Below, in pieces: positions 8,333-16,439 of a stretch of DNA of 64,000 nucleotides. The notes beneath the pieces were generated by a model. That model was not told the origin of the DNA and did not search any database. It was given only the letters and a program-made list of their open reading frames with translations. The stretch covers positions 246,265 through 310,264 of the forward strand of contig JACRPS010000008.1 in assembly GCA_016223085.1 (NCBI GenBank), read 5' to 3'. The DNA comes from Chloroflexota bacterium (GTDB lineage Bacteria; Chloroflexota; Anaerolineae; Aggregatilineales; Phototrophicaceae). Numbering within the stretch: the stretch's first letter is position 1; each line of letters begins with the position of its first letter. Made by a program: the position numbers and the translations under genes.

Positions 8333-8806
8333 ATGGGCAAACTTCTGACTCTGGATGAAGCCATCCGCAAACGGGCGCGCCTGCGCGATGCCGGCCAAAC
8401 GCTGGTGTTCACCAACGGCCATTTTGATCTGCTGCACGTCGGTCACCTGGATTATCTCGAAAAAGCGCGGGCGCTGGGCGACGCGCTGTTTGTCGGCCTC
8501 AACGGGGATGCCAGCACACGGCGGCTGAAAGGGGCGGGCAGGCCGCTGGTGCCGGCGCGGGAACGGGCGCGGCTGCTGGCAGCGCTGATTCCGGTGACGG
8601 CGGTTATCATCTTCGACGACGACACGGCGGCGGCGTTGGTGCGCGCTTTGCAGCCGGATGTGTACGTGAAGGGCGGGGATTACAGCGATAAACCCTGGCC
8701 GGAGCGTGACATCGTGCTGGCTTACGGCGGGCGCGTGGCGTTAATTGACTACCTCCCCGATCACAGCACTTCGGCGCTGATTGCAAAGATCAAGGCGCTG
8801 GAATAG
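8333..8806 (+). CDS. rfaE2: Heptose-1-phosphate adenylyltransferase-like nucleotidyltransferase (RfaE domain II)
   Basis: 157 residues, the full length of the stand-alone RfaE2/HldE C-terminal domain. The cytidylyltransferase signature is present (FTNGHFDLLHVGHLDYL, with the H-x-G-H motif), as are the KGGDYS loop and the C-terminal STSALI segment. The family transfers AMP from ATP to D-glycero-beta-D-manno-heptose 1-phosphate to give ADP-heptose. No other heptose genes are in the window. Cytidylyltransferases acting on other sugar or polyol phosphates look similar, so the substrate is inferred. Confidence 0.85.
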   Translation: MGKLLTLDEAIRKRARLRDAGQTLVFTNGHFDLLHVGHLDYLEKARALGDALFVGLNGDASTRRLKGAGRPLVPARERARLLAALIPVTAVIIFDDDTAAALVRALQPDVYVKGGDYSDKPWPERDIVLAYGGRVALIDYLPDHSTSALIAKIKALE

Positions 8807-8840
8807 TCATCGGTCATCAGTCTACAGTCATCAGTTTTGG
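8806..8840 (+). repeat. Tandem heptamer repeat (five units, GTCATCA type)
   Basis: Five successive 7-mers start exactly at the last base of the rfaE2 stop codon: GTCATCG, GTCATCA, GTCTACA, GTCATCA, GTTTTGG. Other heptamer arrays with different unit sequences occur in this window next to gene ends. Confidence 0.7.
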
Positions 8841-8866
8841 TGAGAAGTGGAGAAAAACGAGGGCAC

Positions 8867-8894
8867 GTAGGGACACGATATATCGTGTCCCTAC
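8867..8894. repeat. Short palindrome, GTAGGG/CCCTAC family
   Basis: GTAGGGACACGATA is followed directly by its exact reverse complement, a perfect 28-bp palindrome. The same sequence recurs at 40030-40057. Confidence 0.88.
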
Positions 8895-8996
8895 AGCAGC
8901 TATCCTCAAAATTCCCTACTCCCACTTGGTGTTGGCTCTCAGCGACGGGCGGAGGGTTCTGGTACAATCGAAAGCAGCAGGTGAGGAACGTGAGGC

Positions 8997-9254
8997 TTGA
9001 TTACTCGTCAAACGGTCAGCGGCAAAATGCTCAGTTACTTCGACAGTGAATTCAATCTTGCAGAGTTAGTAGACTGGGCTGAAAACTGTTTTGTTGAAGG
9101 TGGGTTTGGTCCAGATGAGGATGTTGATATGCTGGTAGACATCGTCGCTTATCTGGCCGCAGCCGATACACCTTATTTTCCCCTCACCTGGGATGTTTGT
9201 CAGGATTTTATGCAACAGCTCGGCACACCGATAAAAGTTGTGCCGGTTAGCTAA
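8997..9254 (+). CDS. Small acidic protein of unknown function
   Basis: 85 residues, rich in Asp/Glu, with the region LAELVDWAENCFVEGG followed by DVDMLVDIVAYLAAAD and PLTWDVCQDFMQQLG. I recall similar short proteins as conserved unknowns in environmental bacteria. The best start is TTG 8997, with GAGGA nine bases upstream (8983-8987); an ATG at 9027 is the alternative. The 91-bp repeat begins within its stop codon. It may be an immunity or antitoxin-sized protein, but nothing shows this. Confidence 0.65.
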   Translation: MITRQTVSGKMLSYFDSEFNLAELVDWAENCFVEGGFGPDEDVDMLVDIVAYLAAADTPYFPLTWDVCQDFMQQLGTPIKVVPVS

Positions 9255-9344
9255 TGGATGATCGAAAACAGATTCATAGAATGTAGGGGCGAACCGGCGG
9301 TTCGCCCCTACGAAAAATCTATGTATCGGTTTTCATTTAACCAT
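9254..9344. repeat. 91-bp MITE-like element, copy 2
   Basis: Same length and ends (ATGG...CCAT) as the copy at 4220-4310. The central 29-bp palindrome (9283-9311) is GTAGGGGCGAACCG plus its reverse complement around one base. The element starts at the last base of the preceding stop codon and ends 17 bases before the pcrA start. Confidence 0.85.
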
Positions 9345-9361
9345 AAGGAGCAAAACCAACA

Positions 9362-11638
9362 ATGGCGGTGGGATTATTGGACGGACTCAACGAGCCGCAG
9401 CGGCAGGCGATCACGGCGGGCGAGGGGCCGGTGCTGGTGCTGGCCGGGCCAGGCAGCGGCAAAACCCGTGTGCTGACCCACCGCATCGCCTATCTGATTC
9501 GAGAAATGGGGGTGTATCCGGGTGGCATCATGGCCGTTACGTTCACCAACAAGGCCGCCGGCGAAATGCGCGCCCGCGTCGAAAACATCCTGGGGCGGCG
9601 TATGGAAGGCGCGCAGGTCGGCACGTTCCATGCCATCTGCGCCCGCCTGCTGCGGAAGGAAGCCTCTCACACCCAGCACCGCAGCGATTATCTGATTTAC
9701 GACACCGACGACCAGATTGCGCTGGTGACGCAGGCGCTCAACGAACTGAATCTCGACCACAAAAAATACCGTCCGCGCCAGATGCTGGACTTCATCTCTG
9801 GCGCGAAGAATGAACTGATTCCGCCCGACAAATACCAGATGAAAAGTTACCTGGGCGAGATCGTCAGGCGTATCTACGAACGCTATCAGGAACTGCTGGT
9901 CGCCAGCAACGCCCGCGACTTCGACGATCTGCTGATGGATACGGTGCTGCTGCTGCGCGACAATGACGAAGTGCGCCAGAAATACCAGAAGTTCATCGAA
10001 TACCTGCTGGTAGACGAATTTCAGGATACCAACATGGCGCAGTACGAACTGGTCAAACTGCTGGCGAAGCCACAGGATAACGTGTTTGTTGTGGGCGACG
10101 AAGACCAGGCCATTTACGGCTTTCGGGGCGCGGATTACCGCAACGTGTTGCAGTTCCGCCGGGACTTCCCGGACGCGAAGGTCATTCTGCTGGAGCAGAA
10201 CTATCGCTCGACGCAGATTGTGCTGGACGCGGCGCGCTCCGTGATTGACAAAAACAGCCACCGCACGCCCAAGGCCCTGTTCACCGACCGCCTGGGCGGC
10301 GCGCCGCTGACCGTCTTTGAAGCCTACAGCGAAACCGACGAAGCCGAATACGTCATTGAGCGTATCAACGAACTGCGGCAAAAAGACCGGCTGCAATACC
10401 GCGACTTCGCCGTGATGTACCGCACCAATGCCCAGTCCCGCGCGCTGGAAGAGGCGTTTGTGCGCCATAACGTCCCTTACCGGCTGATCGGCGGCGTCGG
10501 CTTCTACAAACGGCGCGAAATCCGCGACCTGCTGGCCTATCTGCGGCTGGTCAACAACCCCGACGACGCCGTGAGCTTCACCCGTGTGATTAACGTGCCC
10601 AAACGCGGCATCGGCAAAAAGACGATTGAGGACTTGCAACGGTGGGCGCTCCGGCAGCGGTACACCATTGGGCAGGCGCTTGGGGCGCTGGCAAACGGCG
10701 AAGCCTCGATCCTGCCCGGCAGCGCTGTCAGGAAGCTGGTGGACTTCCACACCATGCTGGCGGGCTGGCGCGAGCTGGCGGCGGCGGGCGATCTGGTGGC
10801 GCTGATGGAAGACATCATCGTGCGGATTGGTTACACACTGCACCTGCACGACAGCAGCGACCGCCCCGAAGAGGCGATGGAACGCCAGGAAAACGTGCGC
10901 GAACTGCTGGCGCTGCTGGAAAAAGACCGCGCCAAACCGCTGGGTGACTTTCTGGAAGAAGTGTCGCTGGTGGCGGACGTGGATACGCTGGCCGAGGACA
11001 AAAACAGCGTCACGCTGCTGACACTGCACGCCGCCAAAGGGCTGGAATTCCCGGTGGTGTTTATCACCGGGCTGGAAGAAGGGCTGCTGCCACACCTGCG
11101 TTCGCTCGATGAGCCGGACGGCATGGCCGAGGAACGGCGGCTGTTTTACGTCGGGCTGACCCGCGCCATGCACCACCTGTACCTGACCTACGCTTTCCGC
11201 CGCATGACCTACGGCGACAGTTCGCCCAGCCTGCCGTCGCGCTTTCTGGCGGACATCCCGGCGCGGCTGACTCAGGGCGCATCGGCAGGGCTGTCCAGCC
11301 GCCGCGATTACCAGACGTATCAGGAATCGATTCGCTGGAACGAAGGTGACATCTGGCAGCAAAAAGCGTCGTCAGACGACACCTGGGAGGACGTGTCGTC
11401 GCAGGTGAGCGAAGCCCGCAGCCGGATTCGCGGCCAGATCAAGCCGTTTGGTGAGACTTCGTCGCTGCGCTTCCGAACCGGCCTGCGCGTGTATCACAAC
11501 AAGTTTGGCGAGGGCATCGTCATCGAAAGCCGCCGCAGCGGGGACGACGAGGAAGTGACGATCAGCTTTGCCGATAAAACCTATGGCATTAAGCGGCTGG
11601 CCGCCAGTTTCGCCAATCTGGTGATTATGGAGGAGTGA
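9362..11638 (+). CDS. pcrA: UvrD/PcrA family ATP-dependent DNA helicase
   Basis: 758 residues, the normal length of PcrA. All superfamily 1A motifs are present: Q motif (LNEPQRQAI), motif I (AGPGSGKTR, about 28-36), motif II (VDEFQDTN), motif III (VGDEDQAIYGFRGA), motif IV (QNYRST), motif V (TLHAAKGLEFP) and motif VI (RLFYVGLTRA). The C-terminal tail ends in the Tudor-like RNA-polymerase-binding module (RTGLRVYHNKFGEGIV). It unwinds DNA 3'-5' in repair and replication restart. AAGGAG lies about 13 bases before the ATG, right after the 91-bp repeat. Confidence 0.95.
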   Translation: MAVGLLDGLNEPQRQAITAGEGPVLVLAGPGSGKTRVLTHRIAYLIREMGVYPGGIMAVTFTNKAAGEMRARVENILGRRMEGAQVGTFHAICARLLRKEASHTQHRSDYLIYDTDDQIALVTQALNELNLDHKKYRPRQMLDFISGAKNELIPPDKYQMKSYLGEIVRRIYERYQELLVASNARDFDDLLMDTVLLLRDNDEVRQKYQKFIEYLLVDEFQDTNMAQYELVKLLAKPQDNVFVVGDEDQAIYGFRGADYRNVLQFRRDFPDAKVILLEQNYRSTQIVLDAARSVIDKNSHRTPKALFTDRLGGAPLTVFEAYSETDEAEYVIERINELRQKDRLQYRDFAVMYRTNAQSRALEEAFVRHNVPYRLIGGVGFYKRREIRDLLAYLRLVNNPDDAVSFTRVINVPKRGIGKKTIEDLQRWALRQRYTIGQALGALANGEASILPGSAVRKLVDFHTMLAGWRELAAAGDLVALMEDIIVRIGYTLHLHDSSDRPEEAMERQENVRELLALLEKDRAKPLGDFLEEVSLVADVDTLAEDKNSVTLLTLHAAKGLEFPVVFITGLEEGLLPHLRSLDEPDGMAEERRLFYVGLTRAMHHLYLTYAFRRMTYGDSSPSLPSRFLADIPARLTQGASAGLSSRRDYQTYQESIRWNEGDIWQQKASSDDTWEDVSSQVSEARSRIRGQIKPFGETSSLRFRTGLRVYHNKFGEGIVIESRRSGDDEEVTISFADKTYGIKRLAASFANLVIMEE

Positions 11639-11730
11639 GTGGGTGTGCGAATGGTGATCCGGCATCCACCCCAGTCCTAATTCTACCGCTTCATACAGTC
11701 TTTTTATCCGACTCTTATGCAACTGTCCCA

Positions 11731-11759
11731 TTCTCATCAGGATAATCTACCAGTATAAT
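11731..11759 (+). promoter_or_regulatory. Putative sigma-70 promoter for slyD
   Basis: TTCTCA (11731-11736) and a perfect TATAAT (11754-11759) are separated by 17 bases, about 48 bases upstream of the slyD start. Confidence 0.6.
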
Positions 11760-11806
11760 GCCCGCGTTTCATCCGAAACAAAAAATATCCGAGGAGCGAG
11801 AAGCAT

Positions 11807-12310
11807 ATGGTAGTAGACACTATTCGGGACGGCGTGGTCGTCAGCATGGCGTATACATTGACTGTGGACGGCGAGGAAGTCAGCCGGGCGGACGCGAATG
11901 ACCCGCTGGAATACCTGCACGGCGCGGAAAATATCGTGCCGGGGCTGGAAGCCGCGCTGGAAGGCAAACGCCCCGGCGACAAGCTGCGCGTGACCGTGCC
12001 GCCGGAAGACGCCTATGGCGAATACGACGAAGAAGATATTGACGAATTTGACCTCGACGAAATCCCCGGCGCGGAAAATCTCGAACCGGGCATGGTGGTT
12101 GAAGTGGAAGACGAGGACGGCTATATCTACGTCGGTACGGTGCAGGAAGTGACCGAAGACACCGTGCTGGTGGACTTTAACCCGCCGCTGGCCGGGAAAA
12201 CGCTGACGTTTGACGTGGAAGTGCTGGGACTGCGCGAGGCCAGCGAGGATGAACTCGAACACGGCCACCCCCATTCGCTGGACGACTTCTATGGTGACGA
12301 CGAGGAATAA
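11807..12310 (+). CDS. slyD: FKBP-type peptidyl-prolyl isomerase, SlyD-like
   Basis: 167 residues. The FKBP domain begins with VVSMAYTLTVDGEEV and is interrupted after the PEDAYGEYDEEDIDEF segment by the insert-in-flap domain, as in SlyD. The C-terminus carries a short His/acid tail (ELEHGHPHSLDDF) that could bind nickel or other metals, much shorter than in E. coli. SlyD proteins are chaperones and prolyl isomerases in the cytosol. The protein is strongly acidic. Confidence 0.9.
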   Translation: MVVDTIRDGVVVSMAYTLTVDGEEVSRADANDPLEYLHGAENIVPGLEAALEGKRPGDKLRVTVPPEDAYGEYDEEDIDEFDLDEIPGAENLEPGMVVEVEDEDGYIYVGTVQEVTEDTVLVDFNPPLAGKTLTFDVEVLGLREASEDELEHGHPHSLDDFYGDDEE

Positions 12311-12313
12311 CGA

Positions 12314-12379
12314 TTAACCGCCAGGACACAGAGAACGCCAGGTTCTGTATCTCTTGGCGCTCTTGGTGACCTGGTGGTT
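12314..12379. repeat. Imperfect long palindrome of the AACCGCCA...TGGTGGTT type
   Basis: AACCGCCAGGACAC and, 40 bases on, GTGACCTGGTGGTT form the outer arms; inner parts ACGCCAG and CTTGGCG also pair loosely. A half copy lies at 20365-20400. I recall AACCGCCA-GCCAAG repeats like this from intergenic regions of several phyla. It generates a spurious upstream extension of maf. Confidence 0.6.
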
Positions 12380-12389
12380 CGTTTTTCTT

Positions 12390-13058
12390 ATGGGCACCAC
12401 CTTGATTCTCGCTTCAAGCTCCCCCCGGCGGCGCGAACTGCTGGCGTCGCTGGGGATTGATTTTACGATTATCAAGCCGCAGGTGGATGAATCGCAGCGC
12501 CCCGGCGAGCCGCCGTTGGACTATGTGGCGCGCCTCAGCCGCGAGAAAGCCGCGGACGTAGCGGCGCGCCTGGACAAACCGGCGGCGGTGCTGGCGGCGG
12601 ATACGGTTGTTATCCTCGGCGCGGACACGCTGGGCGTGGACGAGCGTGGCGACATCCTGGGCAAGCCGGCAGATGCCGACGACGCGCGCGACATGCTGCG
12701 CCGGCTGCGCGGGCGCACGCATCGAGTGTGCACGGCGCTAACGCTGATACAGGTTGATGGTGTAGGGGCACGATATATCGTATCCCTACAGCCTCCCCAA
12801 TCCCTCACTCGCGTCACCTGCACCGATGTCACCATGCGTGACTACAGTGATGCGGAGATTGAAGCCTATATCGCCACCGGCGACCCGTTTGACAAAGCCG
12901 GCAGTTATGCCATCCAGCACCCGGAGTTTAACCCGGTGGCGCGGATTGACGGCAGTTATACCAACGTCGTCGGCCTGCCGCTGGAAACCCTGCGCGCGAT
13001 GCTGGCGGAGATCGGCTGGCCGGTAAGACAGGCGGCGGACGAAGCATCGAAACAGTGA
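12390..13058 (+). CDS. maf: Maf-family nucleoside triphosphate pyrophosphatase with a repeat-derived insert
   Basis: 222 residues from ATG 12390. The N-terminal signature LILASSSPRRRELLASLG and the catalytic LAADTVVIL are typical of Maf/YhdE enzymes, which hydrolyse dTTP, UTP or modified nucleotides to monophosphates and limit their misincorporation. Typical members have about 190-200 residues. The excess lies at about 120-145, where a 28-bp palindrome (12762-12789) is read in frame as VGARYIVSLQ between the strand ending LIQVD and the strand starting VTMRDYSD. The catalytic residues remain, so the enzyme may still work. Confidence 0.9.
   Translation: MGTTLILASSSPRRRELLASLGIDFTIIKPQVDESQRPGEPPLDYVARLSREKAADVAARLDKPAAVLAADTVVILGADTLGVDERGDILGKPADADDARDMLRRLRGRTHRVCTALTLIQVDGVGARYIVSLQPPQSLTRVTCTDVTMRDYSDAEIEAYIATGDPFDKAGSYAIQHPEFNPVARIDGSYTNVVGLPLETLRAMLAEIGWPVRQAADEASKQ
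12762..12789. repeat. Palindrome of the GTAGGG/CCCTAC family inside the maf coding region
   Basis: GTAGGGGCACGATA and TATCGTATCCCTAC form the two arms, with mismatches. It begins exactly at codon 125 of maf, so the frame is preserved and the palindrome is translated. Confidence 0.88.
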
Positions 13059-13097
13059 GAGCCATTTAACGATAAGCGGCAGCGAGAGGCTTTTAGC

Positions 13098-13346
13098 GTG
13101 AGCGACAAACCGGTGAACACTTCATGGATGTGGAAAGAAGACGACGGTAGCGTGTGGGGTCTGGTCATCCACACCGACGAGCAGACGGTCGAATGGTACG
13201 ACAGCATTGGCTGCGCCTGCGACGACGGCTTCCAGGAGCAGACGTTTGACGATTTTCTGGCGAAAGGGCCGCGCTACGGCACACCGCCGGACGATGTAGT
13301 TGACGAAGTGTACGCTTCGATCCACACGCTGCGGGAGCGCGTTTAG
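13098..13346 (+). CDS. Small acidic protein of unknown function
   Basis: 82 residues from GTG 13098 with GAGAGG upstream. It is acidic and aromatic-rich (WMWKEDDGSVWGLVIH), with a Cys pair in SIGCACDDG. No family is recognised. Its last 182 bases are overlapped by the opposite-strand reading frame 13165-13734; which of the two is genuine there is unclear, but this frame has the more protein-like composition in the overlap. Confidence 0.55.
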   Translation: MSDKPVNTSWMWKEDDGSVWGLVIHTDEQTVEWYDSIGCACDDGFQEQTFDDFLAKGPRYGTPPDDVVDEVYASIHTLRERV

Positions 13347-13734
13347 TATCGTGATAGGCGCGTTCCAGTTCGATGGATAAGCCCACGCCGATCAGGTTGA
13401 GCTTAGCTGTATCCAGCAGAAACCGTTGTACAAAGCGGCGGGCCGCCGCTGTGGTATAAAACATGGACGGATAGGCCATATCCGCCTCAAACGCCTTGCG
13501 GCACCACGCCATGAACTCATCTACGCGGTCTTCGGGAATGCCAAAGTCAAGCGCGGCCTCCCGGTCGCCTGGCGTCCAGCCCCACTGAACACACAACCGG
13601 GGGCAGATACATTCGGACAGACTGACCAGTTGGTCCGGCAGCAGATCGGTCTGCAACTGCGGCCAGTCCGGTTTATTGGCTCGAATCAGGAAATAACCGC
13701 CGGAATAATAACCGGCGCGGTTAGTGGCGTCCAT
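13165..13734 (-). CDS. Unknown protein, probably with a damaged 3' end
   Basis: 190 residues from ATG 13734. The first about 130 residues look like a folded protein (YFLIRANKPDWPQLQTDLLP, CICPRLCVQWGWTPGDRE, FEADMAYPSMFYTTAAARRF). After IELERAYHD the composition changes abruptly to Arg/Ser-rich text that is the antisense of the convergent gene. A truncation or frameshift near 13346 is likely, so the true protein may end there. It starts inside the last 14 bases of the upstream gene (13721-14332), so the two form an operon. Confidence 0.6.
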   Translation of the reverse strand: MDATNRAGYYSGGYFLIRANKPDWPQLQTDLLPDQLVSLSECICPRLCVQWGWTPGDREAALDFGIPEDRVDEFMAWCRKAFEADMAYPSMFYTTAAARRFVQRFLLDTAKLNLIGVGLSIELERAYHDTKRAPAACGSKRTLRQLHRPAVCRSAALSPENRQTSAPGSRRRRRSQCCRTIRPSARRCG

Positions 13735-14332
13735 CACCGGCAACATATACCCACATCGTATTATCATTCAGCAGTTCCAGGTCAACCTGCGCCAGCCTGC
13801 CCTGGAAACCAATCCGCCCCAACTGCGGCGGCAGCGTCCGCTGGATGACCGCGTTTGGGTCGGCCAGTTCGCGCAGCGCGATCTGCTTCACGCCCATGAT
13901 CGCCAGCGCTGCCTTCGCCGCCAGGTCCAGCGGGCGTGTCACTTCTTTTACGTCCATGCAGTTGTCTTTCAGCCGCAGTTTCTTCCCCCCGCTGCGCCGG
14001 TCATTTTCCAGCACGTAGCGGAACTGGATAAAGGCGATGATGGGGCTGTGGACGTGGATTTCCGCAAACACCTTCGCCTCGCACTGGCGGATGTCTACCT
14101 TCATGGCCGACACATTGTGGACGATGGGCACATCAAAACCGGCCACTTTCTGCTCGCCGACCATTGTAAACAACACTTTTCGTAAGATGATGGATAGCTG
14201 CTCACTGGTCAGGTTGCCCTGGAATTCCCCCCGTTTCTGCAGCGACTCGGCAATTTTATGCTCAAAGGGCGCCACTGGCTCCGTGATGGTCTGGGCAATC
14301 TGTTGGCGCAGGTGATGTTTTTGTCGGGCCAT
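13721..14332 (-). CDS. Conserved-looking cytosolic protein of unknown function
   Basis: 203 residues without signal peptide or membrane segment. The N-terminus is basic (ARQKHHLRQQIAQTI), then comes a mixed alpha/beta region with VDIRQCEAKVFAEIHVHSPI and FIQFRYVLENDRRSGGKKLRL. The C-terminal FQGRLAQVDLELLNDNTMWVYVAG looks like two strands. No family is recognised. It overlaps the next gene by 14 bases, which suggests coupled translation and a shared function. Confidence 0.65.
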   Translation of the reverse strand: MARQKHHLRQQIAQTITEPVAPFEHKIAESLQKRGEFQGNLTSEQLSIILRKVLFTMVGEQKVAGFDVPIVHNVSAMKVDIRQCEAKVFAEIHVHSPIIAFIQFRYVLENDRRSGGKKLRLKDNCMDVKEVTRPLDLAAKAALAIMGVKQIALRELADPNAVIQRTLPPQLGRIGFQGRLAQVDLELLNDNTMWVYVAGDGRH

Positions 14333-14453
14333 GCAGGCTGATCCTATGTAACGGCAAAGTCTATTTCACTGTAACGAACTAAACGTTAACTAAAGATAGG
14401 CGTTCTATCGTAAGACTACAAGCACGCTGCATCTCCACAGCCTCCCGGACCGG

Positions 14454-15782
14454 CTAGCGGACGGCGCGTGTCACTGGATGTGGCCAGGCGGGCGCGTGCT
14501 GCGGGATTTCCCGCTCCAGCGCCCACAGGTATTTGTGAAACTCCACCTCAATCGTGTGGCGCGGCGTGTTGATAAACTGGCGCCTGATGGCCGCTACCTC
14601 GTTGGCGATCCGGTCACGCACATCCGGCGGAAGATTGTAATTGCCCACAATATGATTTGCCACCAGTTTTGACTGCGCGTCCGTCAGCGGCCAGATCGCC
14701 CCCAACGGCTGCACCAGCCCGACAAAAAACAGGCTGGGGTGATCGGGGTGGAACACACGCAGGTACAGCGGCACGTCGCCGGCGGAGAAGTTGATAAAGG
14801 CGGGGTCGAAAAAGGGGAAGGCGATGATGAAGCCGGTCGCGGCGATGATGGTATCGTATTCCTCGCAGCGGCCATCCACGAAGTACACCTTGCGTCCGTC
14901 GTAGCGGGCGATGTCGCGCCGCGCCTGGATTTTGCCGTGCCGCAGGAAGTACAGCAGTTCGGAATTGGTGACGGCGTGCGCCGACAGGATGCCGTGTTTC
15001 GGCTTTTCCAGACCGTACTGTTCGTAATTCCCAACGGTCAGCCACACACTCAGGCGCAGCAGCGGCAGGCGCAGCCAGTCCGGCAGGCGAACGGTTTTCG
15101 CCGCCATCACGTCCGTCGGCAGTCCCCAGAACAGGAACTTCGGCACGATGTAGTAGCCCCGCCGCATACTGATGGCGGTGAAGGCTGACACGCGGCTGGT
15201 TTCAACGGCGATGTCGCAGGCGGAGTTGCCGCCGCCGATGACCAGCACCCGTTGGTTGCGGAACGGTTCTGCCGTTTTGAAGGCGTGTGAATGTAAAAAT
15301 TGGCCGGTGAACGTGCCGGGATAGTCCGGCAGGCGCGGCAGCCAGTGATGGCCGCTGGCGACGATCAGGTAATCAACTTGCTCGACCGTGCCATCGTCAA
15401 GTGTGATGCGCCAGGTTTCGTCCGGTTGCTTCTCGGCCTTTACGACCTCACAGTTAAAACGAATGTAGGGGATGATACCAAAGTGTTCGGCGTAGTCCTG
15501 GAAATAACGGAGAATCTGCCGGTGCGAGGGGTAATCCGGGTAATCGTCCGGCATGGGGAAGTCGGCCAACTGCGACAGGCGTTTGGAACTGATGATATGC
15601 GTCGTTTCAAACACGCTGGAATGGCTAACCTCTGGCGAATAAACCCAGTTACCGCCGATCTGATCGCCCTTTTCGTAAATAACGATGTTGGTCAATCCGA
15701 CCTGCAAACAATTTTTCGCGGCGGTGAGGCCGGACGGCCCCGCGCCGATAATACACACCCGCGCCGAGGTGTTCCGAATCAT
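14454..15782 (-). CDS. Flavin-containing monooxygenase
   Basis: 442 residues, the usual FMO length. The FAD-binding Rossmann motif GAGPSG is at 13-18, GGNW at 43-46, the FMO fingerprint FTGQFLHSHAF at 158-168 (F-x-G-x3-H-x3-F), the NADPH-binding GGGNSA at 183-188 and the ATGF motif at 315-318. Such enzymes use NADPH and O2 to oxygenate soft nucleophiles (N or S) or act as Baeyer-Villiger monooxygenases. The substrate is unknown. It is transcribed alone on the minus strand. Confidence 0.92.
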   Translation of the reverse strand: MIRNTSARVCIIGAGPSGLTAAKNCLQVGLTNIVIYEKGDQIGGNWVYSPEVSHSSVFETTHIISSKRLSQLADFPMPDDYPDYPSHRQILRYFQDYAEHFGIIPYIRFNCEVVKAEKQPDETWRITLDDGTVEQVDYLIVASGHHWLPRLPDYPGTFTGQFLHSHAFKTAEPFRNQRVLVIGGGNSACDIAVETSRVSAFTAISMRRGYYIVPKFLFWGLPTDVMAAKTVRLPDWLRLPLLRLSVWLTVGNYEQYGLEKPKHGILSAHAVTNSELLYFLRHGKIQARRDIARYDGRKVYFVDGRCEEYDTIIAATGFIIAFPFFDPAFINFSAGDVPLYLRVFHPDHPSLFFVGLVQPLGAIWPLTDAQSKLVANHIVGNYNLPPDVRDRIANEVAAIRRQFINTPRHTIEVEFHKYLWALEREIPQHAPAWPHPVTRAVR

Positions 15783-15826
15783 GGCAAAATACTCCTGTAA
15801 ACTGAATTATCCCTCACCGGTCACAT

Positions 15827-15964
15827 CTAACCGCCAATTAAGTTGGACCCCATACTTAGAGATGGAACCCCTGCCAATATTAATGTAGTTGTATTTCCGT
15901 TACGCCAAATGGTAACTGTATTGTCGGCAGTATAAGCAGCCGGTCCATCAGGCGCGATTGTCAT
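15827..15964 (-). pseudogene. Possible fragment of a propeller-type gene
   Basis: A 45-codon minus-strand frame starting MTIAPDGPAAYTADNTVTIW looks like one blade of a beta-propeller repeat, with no signal peptide and nothing matching around it. It lies in an otherwise empty 306-base gap (15783-16088). It may be a remnant of a deleted gene; the evidence is weak. Confidence 0.25.
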
Positions 15965-16088
15965 ATCATTTGCCTATTGGCTGTCCAACCTGTTATAGAT
16001 ATATACTACCTTGATTGCTGGATAGGGTTCATGCTGCTCATCCGTCAGACTAGCTGTTACCACACAGAAGTTCTGAAAGGGGAACAGC

Positions 16089-16404
16089 ATGAACGAAGCC
16101 TATATTGTAACGGCTTTTTACGTGATGGAGGAAATGTTGAAACGGGTCGCCTGCGAGGATGACAGCCGCAGCCAGATCAGCGCCGCCGAAATCCTGCTGG
16201 TGGCGGTAGCGGCGAAGGATTTCGTCACCGCGTTTTAACCGGCGCTTGCAGGCGTTGTATGACTGGCGGTATGGCATCAGCCGCAGTCTGAGTGGTTTGT
16301 TTGCGGGCGGTATTGAACCGCTTGACGCTCACACCAATCCCGACTTTGACGTGAAGGTCTTTGCCTCTGTTCTGGCTTTGGCTTTTACCAATCTCCTTGA
16401 CTAG
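16089..16404 (+). pseudogene. Decayed transposase (IS982/DDE-like)
   Basis: The frame starting ATG 16089 (AYIVTAFYVMEEMLKRV, then ISAAEILLVAVAAKDF) stops at 16236. The downstream part continues in another frame from 16231 (RFNRRLQALYDWRYG) to a stop at 16402. The order 'AEIL..AVAAK' then 'RFNRRL.AL' matches the N-terminal part of IS982-type transposases with a deletion between them, and the catalytic domain is missing. Terminal inverted repeats were not found. Confidence 0.55.
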
Positions 16405-16439
16405 CAATCAGGGTAATATATTCTATTTTGCGCGTCGGG

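Noticed and set aside
8278..8894. GTAGGG palindromes as ordinary rho-independent terminators
   Set aside because: Most lack a T-tract and some lie inside coding regions or upstream of starts; a terminator role may hold for single copies only.
9374..11362. 662-codon minus-strand frame opposite pcrA
   Set aside because: Antisense of a complete helicase gene with all motifs; GC-rich codon use keeps this strand open by chance.
12354..12389. N-terminal extension of Maf from TTG 12354
   Set aside because: It is read from the AACCGCCA-type intergenic repeat and lies ahead of the normal Maf start.
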